This document shows positions 19,859-27,544 of a DNA stretch of 64,000 bases, piece by piece (within the stretch, counting starts at the first letter, position 1; the number at the start of each line of letters is the position of its first letter). The position numbers and the translations under genes were made by a program. Under the pieces are notes generated by a model. That model was not told the DNA's origin. It did no database searches and was given only the letters and a program-made list of their open reading frames with translations. The DNA is taken from NCBI GenBank assembly GCA_031260705.1, contig JAISLA010000003.1, positions 1 to 64,000 of the forward strand. Reading direction: 5' to 3'. Origin of the DNA: Endomicrobium sp. Lineage in GTDB: Bacteria > Elusimicrobiota > Endomicrobiia > Endomicrobiales > Endomicrobiaceae.

Positions 19859-20092
19859 CTACTTTTTACGAATTTTTTTATAGTCGGATGAAGAGAACGT
19901 TTTATTGCCGCATTTAGAATCGTTCACTGATATCAAAACGACCGCCGGTTTTGCACCCATAAGTCCAAAAAGTCCAATCGAACCTTCGCTGACAATTTTT
20001 ATTTCTACATCTTCTTTATTACAGCTAAGCTGCATCAACCCGTTAGTTATTGCTTCCGTAACATTTTTACCTTTAAATTCTATTTCCGACAT
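19859..20092 (-). CDS. jag: Jag/KhpB N-terminal domain, truncated
   Basis: 77 residues from ATG 20092; an upstream in-frame ATG at 20110 is less likely. The sequence IEFKGKNVTEAITNGL...EDVEIKIVSEGSIGLFGLMG is the Jag_N domain, whose GxxGLFG motif is diagnostic. Normal Jag/KhpB is 200 residues or more, with KH and R3H RNA-binding domains after Jag_N; both are missing. Its place directly downstream of yidC matches the conserved rpmH-rnpA-yidD-yidC-jag order. The partner KhpA is intact elsewhere (59873-60103). Probably a pseudogene or a reduced protein. Confidence 0.7.
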   Translation of the reverse strand: MSEIEFKGKNVTEAITNGLMQLSCNKEDVEIKIVSEGSIGLFGLMGAKPAVVLISVNDSKCGNKTFSSSDYKKIRKK

Positions 20093-20145
20093 TTGTTCAC
20101 ACCTCTGCATACTATTCTTCTTTACAGTTAACTACGCCTTCGTTA

Positions 20146-21699
20146 TTAAATATGTTTTATGATAAGCACATCTTTTTTTATTATAAAATATTGTTCTATC
20201 ATTGAAATCAAACTGTTAGTAAGCCAGTAGAGAACAAGTCCTGATGGAAAAGACCAAAACATAAATGTAAATATTACAGGCATTATGTACATTATTTTTC
20301 TTTGTGTAGGATCTGATGTTACGGTAGTCATTCTCTGTTGGAAAAACATTCCTATACCCATTATTAAAGGAAGAAGATTCAAATTAAAAGATCCAAACTG
20401 CATAAACTGGTCTGCGGCGGACAAATCTTTTACCCATAAAATCCAGCCCTCATTTCTCAGTTCGTAAGCATTTCTCAACATTGTAAAAAAAGCCCAGAAA
20501 ATAGGAAGCTGCAAAAGCATAGGCAGGCACCCGCCTAGAGGATTGACTTTCTGAGATTGATAAATATTTAACATTTCCGCTTTAAGCCTTTGCGGATTGT
20601 CTTTATATTTCGTCTGAATATCTTTTATTACAGGCTGCACACGTTTCATTGCTGCTGAGGATTTAAAACTTTTTAAAGTAAGCGGCAACACCAAAATCTG
20701 TATAATGGTTGTAAGCATTATAATAGCCCAGCCGTAGTTATGCGTAAGTTTATAGAAAAATGCCAAAACCGAAAAAACAATTTTGCCTAAAAACCCAAAG
20801 AACCCAAAATCTACAGTTTTTTCAAGACCTAAATCATAAGTTTTTAGATATTTATAGTTTTTAGGACCTAAATAAAAATTGACCGAATAATCTTTTTTAT
20901 TGACATCTTTAGCTTCTACTGCCTTAAGAATGACGGAACAAGGATGTTTTTTGTCAAGTCTTGAAAGTAAAATTTTATCAAAATCTGTTGAGTTTTCAGG
21001 TATAAATGCAGCAAGGAAATATCTGTTGTCTACAGCTGCCCATTTGCAGAGAGAAGCAGGTTCGAAATTATCTTTAAGTTTTTTAGGTTTTACTGCAGTG
21101 TAAACCAAAGCTCTTGTCAGCGAGACGTTTTCTTTTAATTCTTTGCTGTCAGTGCCTAGCCCCGGTCCCCATTTTAATTCTATCTGCGGAAAAGGCGTTT
21201 TACCTTTTCTTTCAATAGAAATGTTTAAATTATGCATATAAAGGTCTGACAAGTTATATGTTTTTGTAATTTTCCAGCCCTCTTTGGAGATGTATTCAAA
21301 AACTATTTTTTCATCGGATTTTGAAACAATTTTATAAGTTAAACTGGGAAAATTTGCCATAACAGGCGCTGATTCGGGAAATACCAGATCCACACATTGC
21401 CCATTTTTTTCTTTAATAGACCAGCTTAATACCCCCGCTCCTTTATTTGTTAAAACGGCTTTGTATTGTTCAGTTTCAATATTTATATGTTCTTCCTTAA
21501 CGTCGTGTATATTATCTATATCGGATTCATTTAAATCTGCACTTTCAAATTTATTACCCCTGCTCTCTGAAACAGCAGCTGTATTTTGAGACTGCGCTGT
21601 CTGCTGGTAAGACTGTTCCGGCGGCGGTGCAAAGAAAAAATACCATATAAAAACTATAAAAGCCGATAAAGTTATAAATAAAATAGAATTTTTTTGCAT
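20146..21699 (-). CDS. yidC: Membrane protein insertase YidC
   Basis: 517 residues, the long Gram-negative type. An N-terminal signal-anchor helix (residues 6-25) is followed by the periplasmic P1 domain (about 60-330) and a conserved five-helix core starting GWAIIMLTTIIQILVLPLT, with KMNPLGGCLPMLLQLPIFWAFF-type sequence (here KVNPLGGCLPMLLQ) near 395. It inserts proteins into the inner membrane alone or with Sec. The start overlaps the yidD stop at base 21699, so translation is coupled. Long type plus P1 domain indicates a diderm cell. Confidence 0.97.
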   Translation of the reverse strand: MQKNSILFITLSAFIVFIWYFFFAPPPEQSYQQTAQSQNTAAVSESRGNKFESADLNESDIDNIHDVKEEHINIETEQYKAVLTNKGAGVLSWSIKEKNGQCVDLVFPESAPVMANFPSLTYKIVSKSDEKIVFEYISKEGWKITKTYNLSDLYMHNLNISIERKGKTPFPQIELKWGPGLGTDSKELKENVSLTRALVYTAVKPKKLKDNFEPASLCKWAAVDNRYFLAAFIPENSTDFDKILLSRLDKKHPCSVILKAVEAKDVNKKDYSVNFYLGPKNYKYLKTYDLGLEKTVDFGFFGFLGKIVFSVLAFFYKLTHNYGWAIIMLTTIIQILVLPLTLKSFKSSAAMKRVQPVIKDIQTKYKDNPQRLKAEMLNIYQSQKVNPLGGCLPMLLQLPIFWAFFTMLRNAYELRNEGWILWVKDLSAADQFMQFGSFNLNLLPLIMGIGMFFQQRMTTVTSDPTQRKIMYIMPVIFTFMFWSFPSGLVLYWLTNSLISMIEQYFIIKKDVLIIKHI

Positions 21700-21941
21700 T
21701 ATGACTTTCCTTTTAACATTAAAATTTTTTTAGGCAAAGGGACGGGATCAAAACCGCCGGTACAAAAAGGATGACAGCGGATAATTCTTTTAAAAGTTAA
21801 AAGGGAACCTTTAAAAAAACCATACGTTTCTATCGCCTGATAGGCATAAGTAGAACAACTTGGCTGGAAACGGCATACAGATGGAAGAACCTGCGAGGCA
21901 AATTTATAACATTTAATTAAAAAAAGCGCAATTTGTTTCAT
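21699..21941 (-). CDS. yidD: Membrane protein insertion efficiency factor YidD
   Basis: 80 residues, usual size. Conserved cysteine motifs [15 protein letters not shown] and [17 protein letters not shown] are complete. It is a small membrane-associated helper of YidC and always sits between rnpA and yidC in this cluster. It is 3 bases downstream of rnpA and overlaps yidC by one base. Confidence 0.96.
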   Translation of the reverse strand: MKQIALFLIKCYKFASQVLPSVCRFQPSCSTYAYQAIETYGFFKGSLLTFKRIIRCHPFCTGGFDPVPLPKKILMLKGKS

Positions 21942-21944
21942 ATA

Positions 21945-22364
21945 TTACTCCGGATTATATAACTCTGCGCTCTTGAATAAACCTAAAATAATTTTTTTCA
22001 AACTGTCATAATCTAACAATGCTGTCCCCGGTTTGGAAATAAAAATCAAGTCCAAACCCGGTTCCAAAAAATGTTTATTAGTTCGGAAAATTTCTCTTAA
22101 TCTTCTCTTTGTCCTATTTCTTATGACGGATGCTCCTATCCTTTTAGTTGTAATAAATCCCAATCTTCTTATAATCTGCCCGTCATTCCTTCTGTAAACT
22201 AAAATTTTTATATTCTTATTCTCAAGTATTAACCCATTTTTAAATACTTTGTTAAAATCCTTTTGGATATGCAACCGCTCAAAATATGTAAAGGAAAACT
22301 TCTTTCCGGTATTATTTTTCGGGAACAAACTTCCTGATAAGTTTTTCCTGTTTTCTGTCTGCAT
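21945..22364 (-). CDS. rnpA: Ribonuclease P protein component
   Basis: 139 residues, slightly longer than the usual 110-120 because of an N-terminal extension of about 25 residues; the first ATG is at 22364. Core features: FTYFERLHIQKDFNKVFKNG, and the RNR signature ASVIRNRTKRRLREIFR near residue 95. It binds the RNase P RNA to mature tRNA 5' ends. It follows rpmH by 9 bases. Confidence 0.96.
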   Translation of the reverse strand: MQTENRKNLSGSLFPKNNTGKKFSFTYFERLHIQKDFNKVFKNGLILENKNIKILVYRRNDGQIIRRLGFITTKRIGASVIRNRTKRRLREIFRTNKHFLEPGLDLIFISKPGTALLDYDSLKKIILGLFKSAELYNPE

Positions 22365-22373
22365 AAAACTGCT

Positions 22374-22508
22374 TTATGCGCTGATTATCTTACGTCTTTT
22401 TCTTCTGCGCGCACTCAAAATTCTTCTCCCGCCGGACGTCTCCATCCTTGCCATAAAACCTATCTTCTTTTTTCTTCTCTTTCTGTTAGGCTGAAACGTT
22501 CTTTTCAT
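22374..22508 (-). CDS. rpmH: 50S ribosomal protein L34
   Basis: 44 residues: [18 protein letters not shown] then [20 protein letters not shown], the complete L34 signature. It is the first gene of the rpmH-rnpA-yidD-yidC-jag cluster read on the minus strand. In many bacteria dnaA and the origin lie just upstream; here only a 290-base gap precedes the divergent efflux operon. Confidence 0.97.
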   Translation of the reverse strand: MKRTFQPNRKRRKKKIGFMARMETSGGRRILSARRRKRRKIISA

Positions 22509-22719
22509 ATTTATAAATCCTTTTTCCTCTTTACCGCAATTCCATATTTTTATATTATATTTAAAATTTTAAGACAGTGTCAATCTGCCGCGGCAAACAT
22601 TCCGTTTTAACGGCAGCAAATACAATTTTTACAAAATCTCTTAATGATAAGAAGCAGAAGATTTTGACGGAACTCAGACTTGGGAATGTCTTTTAGATTT
22701 TCTGTTCCTTAAATTTTAA

Positions 22720-22748
22720 TTAATTTTAATCATAAAAAAGTGTATAAT
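22720..22748 (+). promoter_or_regulatory. Candidate sigma-70 promoter of the efflux operon
   Basis: A perfect -10 TATAAT at 22743-22748 with a weak -35 TTAATT at 22720-22725 at 17-base spacing, 54 bases before the tolC-like start codon. A DnaA-box-like ATATCCACA follows at about 22755-22763. Confidence 0.4.
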
Positions 22749-22801
22749 AAGTAAATATCCACAGCCGTAATAACTTCAAAAAATATAGATATTAATTAAA
22801 T

Positions 22802-24049
22802 ATGAAAAAAAACCTTGTTGTTTTACTGTCGCTACTTATCGTAAACCTCTATGCTTATGCTGAAGAAATTAACAGAAAAACGGTTAAAATACAAACTTTA
22901 AAAAATAATCCTTCCATTTTTGCTGCAAAACTTGCATTAGGCAATGCAAAACAAGAATATAACAGTTCTTTGAGTTCATTTTTGCCGAAAATAGATTTTA
23001 CAGCCAGTTTTCCGTATAATGAATTCAAAAAAAACTTTCTGAGAAATTTTTCTTATAAATTAGAAATTGCTATTCCTCTTTTTGAAGGATTTGCAATATA
23101 CAGCGATGTAAAAACTAAAGCCTCTGAATTTAAATCCGTACAAGCGTATTACGACAAGACTGTCTCCGATGCGCTTTATAAAGCTGATGAAGCTTATATA
23201 AATCTTATGTGGCTGTACGAAAAAATCGAGTTGTTAAAAAACGAAAAGGAAAAAAGAATAGAAGACAAAAATATGATAGAATTTAAATATAATTCAGGTG
23301 AAATCAATATCGCTTCGTTAAGGAAAGTAGAAGCTGATTCTGCAATAGTAGAATACCATTTAAAAGTGATGCAAAGATATATAGAAACTGCTTCAGTACA
23401 GTTGTTACAAGCCATAGGCAGAAACGACTATACAACAATTCTGGAAACAAACGAACAGATTGCTATCTCTGAAAAGTTACCGAAAAAACCAGACTATGAC
23501 AACCTTATAACTGCCATTCCGGAATTTATAATTGCGCAATATAAATTTGAAAGCTGTAAAATTCAAACTTTAAAAGCTAAAGGACAGTGGCTGCCGCTGT
23601 TAACTGGCAATATTCAATATCCCGTCATCAGCGGGCAGACAATAGATAAGTGCAACAAATTTGCGGAAATATTATTTTCCTATACGATTTTCAACGGCGG
23701 AAAAAAATACGCATATATGCAGATTGCTTCAAATAATCTAAAAATTGCTTCTGAAGAATTAAAGAATACAGCCAATAATTTAAAAGCGAGAGCTATAGAA
23801 CTTTATAACAATCTTACAGATGCTTATGAACTTGTTGCTCTAAAAACACAGTATTTAAACGCTGCAAAACTTCATTCAGAAATCTCGACAAAAGAATACA
23901 TAAACGGAATCATAAATTACAACGAGTGGTACTCAATAGAAAAAGATTATTTTTCTTCACAAACAGAACTGCTCGAAGCTAAAAAAGGGGCTGTTTTGAA
24001 AAGAGCTGAGTGGAACACTTTCACAGGAAAAAGTTTAAAAGGGAAGTAA
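22802..24049 (+). CDS. TolC-family outer membrane efflux protein
   Basis: 415 residues with an N-terminal signal peptide (KKNLVVLLSLLIVNLYAYA). The rest is mainly long amphipathic helices with two internally similar OEP repeats (about 45-215 and 230-405), as in TolC-type trimeric outer membrane channels. The motif NGGKKYAYMQIASNNLKIA fits the family's F(N/D)GG signature. It is followed one base later by the adaptor gene and then by a MacB-type transporter, forming a tripartite export system across two membranes. Substrate is unknown; peptides or macrolides are typical of MacB partners. Confidence 0.88.
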   Translation: MKKNLVVLLSLLIVNLYAYAEEINRKTVKIQTLKNNPSIFAAKLALGNAKQEYNSSLSSFLPKIDFTASFPYNEFKKNFLRNFSYKLEIAIPLFEGFAIYSDVKTKASEFKSVQAYYDKTVSDALYKADEAYINLMWLYEKIELLKNEKEKRIEDKNMIEFKYNSGEINIASLRKVEADSAIVEYHLKVMQRYIETASVQLLQAIGRNDYTTILETNEQIAISEKLPKKPDYDNLITAIPEFIIAQYKFESCKIQTLKAKGQWLPLLTGNIQYPVISGQTIDKCNKFAEILFSYTIFNGGKKYAYMQIASNNLKIASEELKNTANNLKARAIELYNNLTDAYELVALKTQYLNAAKLHSEISTKEYINGIINYNEWYSIEKDYFSSQTELLEAKKGAVLKRAEWNTFTGKSLKGK

Positions 24050-24050
24050 T

Positions 24051-24956
24051 ATGAAAAAATTTATTTTGATTACAACCTTGTTTGCAGTCGCTGCAACTGC
24101 AGTATTTCTTATATTTAAATTTAAACCGTCAAAACAGATGATAGACGAAGAAACGACTCTTACATCCAGAGACTTGTATTTTGAACTTAGGGAAGACGGT
24201 TTTGTAACGCCTAGAAACAGGCTTGAAATTAAGCCTTCGTTTAACGGAAGAATTGAAAAAATTCTTGTAAACGAGGGGGATAAAATAAAAAAAGGACAAA
24301 TTATTATTTTGATGAGTTCCAGCGAAAGAGCATCAATGATTGATATGGCAAGAACTATAAGCGAACAGGAATACGAAAGATGGCAGGACATTTATAAACC
24401 AATACCTATTATTGCTTATATGGACGGTTTTATTATTTCAAGGCAGAAAGAACCGGGTCAGATCGCATCTCCCAATGAAGCAATTTTAGTTATGGCTGAC
24501 GATTTAATAGTTAAGGCATATATAGACGAAACCAATTTAAGATACATTAAAAAGGGCATCAGATCTAAAATGTATTTAGACGCATATCCCGATGAAAATT
24601 TTGAAGGCATTGTAGAACACATATCCTATGAATCAAAAAATTTTAATAACGTTAATGTATATGAAATACGAATAAAGCTCTTAAAAAAACCTAAGTCTTT
24701 TAAATCAGGAATGCTTGTGACGATAAAGATAATAGTGGAATCCAAAAAGAATGCGCCGTCAATTGGCAACACTTTTATCAGCGAAATAGGGGACAATAAG
24801 ACAGTAACCGTGAAAACGGGAAATATAAATAAACCTATATTTGAGAAAAGAGAGATAAAAACCGGGATAAGCGACGGTATATTTACCGAGATTTTATCAG
24901 GGTTAGATCAGGATGAAACCGTTGTTATTTTCAAGCCCGTCAAAAAGAAAAACTAA
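24051..24956 (+). CDS. Periplasmic adaptor (MacA/HlyD-like)
   Basis: 301 residues: one N-terminal membrane anchor (residues 3-22), a biotinyl/lipoyl half-motif GRIEKILVNEGDKIKKGQ near 64-82, a second half PIIAYMDGFIISRQKEPGQI near 119, and beta-barrel and membrane-proximal domains. The coiled-coil hairpin between the lipoyl halves is very short (about 35 residues), shorter than in classical MacA, so contact with the TolC-like partner may differ. It starts one base after the upstream stop. Confidence 0.87.
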   Translation: MKKFILITTLFAVAATAVFLIFKFKPSKQMIDEETTLTSRDLYFELREDGFVTPRNRLEIKPSFNGRIEKILVNEGDKIKKGQIIILMSSSERASMIDMARTISEQEYERWQDIYKPIPIIAYMDGFIISRQKEPGQIASPNEAILVMADDLIVKAYIDETNLRYIKKGIRSKMYLDAYPDENFEGIVEHISYESKNFNNVNVYEIRIKLLKKPKSFKSGMLVTIKIIVESKKNAPSIGNTFISEIGDNKTVTVKTGNINKPIFEKREIKTGISDGIFTEILSGLDQDETVVIFKPVKKKN

Positions 24957-25157
24957 AATTGCCATTTGTTTTGTCCTCACTTTCTTTTGAAGCTGCTGTG
25001 CAAATTCGTTTTTCAGCATTTTTATCGGGAAACTGAAGCAGCGCTGTGACACAGACGATTCTTAAGTAGCGCAGTCTCCTCCAACCGTAACTGCATGGAT
25101 AAGGAAAACTAAGTTTATTTACATACGTCTTAGAATAAGCAAAAACTTGAAATTAAA

Positions 25158-27110
25158 ATGAAAGTAATAGAAATTAAAAATCTCAAAAAAACATATAGTC
25201 TTGCAAAGCTGGACGTTCCGGTACTGCACAGCATAAATCTAGAAATTACGCAGGGCGAATTTGTTGCCATTATGGGGCAGTCGGGAAGCGGAAAATCCAC
25301 GCTTTTAAACATATTAGGACTGCTCGATAAACCGTCGGAAGGTTCTTATAAACTTGCAGGGATAGAAACTTCAAATTACTCCAATAACGAACTTGCCGCA
25401 TTAAGAAACCGCTATTTAGGATTTATTTTCCAGCAGTTTAACCTTTTACCTAAACTCACCATTTTAGAAAACGTTTCTCTGCCGGCAATTTATACAGATT
25501 CAAAAGATAAAGAAGCACTCGGAGATTCTTTAAAACTGCTTGATATGGTTAGTTTGTCAGAACGTATAAAACACCGTCCGAGCGAAGTTTCCGGCGGACA
25601 GCAGCAGAGAGCTGCTATTGCAAGATCTCTCATAAATAAACCCTTGATAATCTTTGCAGATGAACCGACAGGCAATTTAGATACAAAATCCGCAAAAGAA
25701 ATTATAAAAATACTCAAAGATTTGAATAATACAGGTATAACAATAGTAATGGTTACTCATGAGGCAGAACTTACCACCTGCGCAACAAAAATTGTGAAGA
25801 TACAAGACGGACTTATAATATCTGATAAAAAAATAGCAGAAAAAAGCAGTTCAAACCCGATTTTTCAAAAGAAAACGTTTAAGCATAAAACTTTTTCATT
25901 AGTAAAAAAATTTAAAGATTACTTTAAAGAGGCTTTAAGATCTCTTTTGGGAAACAAAATGCGCTCCATATTATCAGTGCTGGGAATTACGATGGGAGTT
26001 GCGAGTCTTATAGCAATGTCTGCCATCGTAAATGGTGCAAAAAGGAATATTGCAGAGTATATTACAAATTTGGGAAAACCGGATATTTTAATGGTAGTTC
26101 CCAGCCTTTCACAAAATGGCAAATATGTAAAACTAAACATTAACGATATTGACGATCTCAAAAGGAACATTTCAGGCGTACGAACCGTCAGCGGAGGCTG
26201 CGTGAGGGATGAACTAAATATTGTTGCAAACGGTAAAAACTGTAATACAAGACTTGTAGGAGTTTCTGCAGATTATGCCGACTTAAAAAATTATTATATA
26301 TCTGGCGGCCGATTTTTTACGGAAACTGAAAATAGGGAAAAGAAAAAAGTTGCAGTATTGGGTAAAGCCGTAATAAAAAAACTTTACGGCGATGAAAATT
26401 TTAATCCTACAGGTAAATATGTAAAAATTAACAGAACGGATTTTCAAGTCATAGGAGTTCTGTACACTAAAGGTTCAAGTGAATGTCGCGATGAAGACGA
26501 TAAAGTTATTATTCCGTTAAATACCGCTCTCTACAGGATGTTCGGTATTAAAGAGTTAGAATTTATGGACGTACAGGTAAAGGAAGATGCAGATATGTCG
26601 GAAGTTTCCGAATCTATAATAAAAAGACTTTTGTTTACACACTGGCTGCCAGCTGACGAAAAAGATGCCGTAAGAGTGATTAATATGGAGGAAATTAAGA
26701 AAACATTATCTTCCGTGACACGAACATTTACTTACCTCTTCGGATCCATTGCTTTTATAAGTCTGCTTATTGGCGGCATAGGTATAATGAATATTATGTT
26801 TGTTTCCGTCTCTGAAAGAACAAAAGAAATAGGTTTGAGAAAAGCTATAGGTGCAAACAATACCGATATTTTATTTCAGTTTATTATCGAATCTGTCTTT
26901 GTATGCTGCGTAGGCGGCATTATAGGTATACTTTTTGGATCAGGATTATCGGCTACAATAGGTAAATTTGCCGGCTGGACAATTTATATAACGCCTTTTT
27001 CCATAGGGTTTGCTTTCTGCTTTTCAGGACTTATAGGTTTAATTTTCGGCGTATGGCCGGCAAGAAAAGCGGCGCTTCTAAACCCTATCGACGCTTTAAG
27101 ACACGACTGA
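25158..27110 (+). CDS. macB: MacB-type ABC transporter, fused ATPase and permease
   Basis: 650 residues. The N-terminal ATPase has Walker A MGQSGSGKSTLLN near 39, signature SGGQQQRAAIARSL near 143, Walker B LIIFADEPTGNLD near 163 and an H-loop VTHE. After a linker come the first membrane helix (near 265-290), a large periplasmic MacB_PCD domain, and three C-terminal FtsX-type helices, ending ALLNPIDALRHD. MacB works as a mechanotransmitter with MacA and TolC. About 200 bases separate it from the adaptor gene, more than expected inside an operon, so it may have its own promoter. Confidence 0.93.
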   Translation: MKVIEIKNLKKTYSLAKLDVPVLHSINLEITQGEFVAIMGQSGSGKSTLLNILGLLDKPSEGSYKLAGIETSNYSNNELAALRNRYLGFIFQQFNLLPKLTILENVSLPAIYTDSKDKEALGDSLKLLDMVSLSERIKHRPSEVSGGQQQRAAIARSLINKPLIIFADEPTGNLDTKSAKEIIKILKDLNNTGITIVMVTHEAELTTCATKIVKIQDGLIISDKKIAEKSSSNPIFQKKTFKHKTFSLVKKFKDYFKEALRSLLGNKMRSILSVLGITMGVASLIAMSAIVNGAKRNIAEYITNLGKPDILMVVPSLSQNGKYVKLNINDIDDLKRNISGVRTVSGGCVRDELNIVANGKNCNTRLVGVSADYADLKNYYISGGRFFTETENREKKKVAVLGKAVIKKLYGDENFNPTGKYVKINRTDFQVIGVLYTKGSSECRDEDDKVIIPLNTALYRMFGIKELEFMDVQVKEDADMSEVSESIIKRLLFTHWLPADEKDAVRVINMEEIKKTLSSVTRTFTYLFGSIAFISLLIGGIGIMNIMFVSVSERTKEIGLRKAIGANNTDILFQFIIESVFVCCVGGIIGILFGSGLSATIGKFAGWTIYITPFSIGFAFCFSGLIGLIFGVWPARKAALLNPIDALRHD

Positions 27111-27544
27111 TACTGCGTTGTGATTTTTCCACAAACTGCTGTTTAAAACTCCAGTTCTTCTAGTTACTGTTTGTGTGTCTCCTGCAACACATCATAAGAA
27201 GAATTGACTTAAAGTAACGACTTACCCAGAGGAACAATGTCTCTCAACAAGTCCAACGATAAACACAGTAATAATAGTAGGTATTTTGACAATATGGATA
27301 ACCTTTTTACACAAAGCAATATTTCATTGATTTTTCAATATCTTTCACCTGTTGATAACTCATGGATAACTATTTCCACTAAACGGGTAATAACTGTCCC
27401 GTTTGATTTACTTCTTTACTATTTGAATTAACATTAGCAGTCTTCTATGACTGTTCTCTATAAAGAAGAAAGCTTGAGCAAAATACAAAAATGCTATGTC
27501 AAAAAATTGAGTTAGAATAGAAATTTTGATAGACTTTTCATATT
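27111..27544. other. Intergenic, no supported gene
   Basis: The plus-strand frame 27237-27431 has a GAGGAAC upstream of its ATG but encodes a polar, Asn/Ser-rich sequence of no known family; I consider it chance. No clear terminator or RNA is visible. Confidence 0.4.

Noticed and set aside
27237-27431. Plus-strand 64-codon frame before alaS
   Set aside because: Low-complexity polar product without a recognised domain; the upstream GAGGA could be chance.
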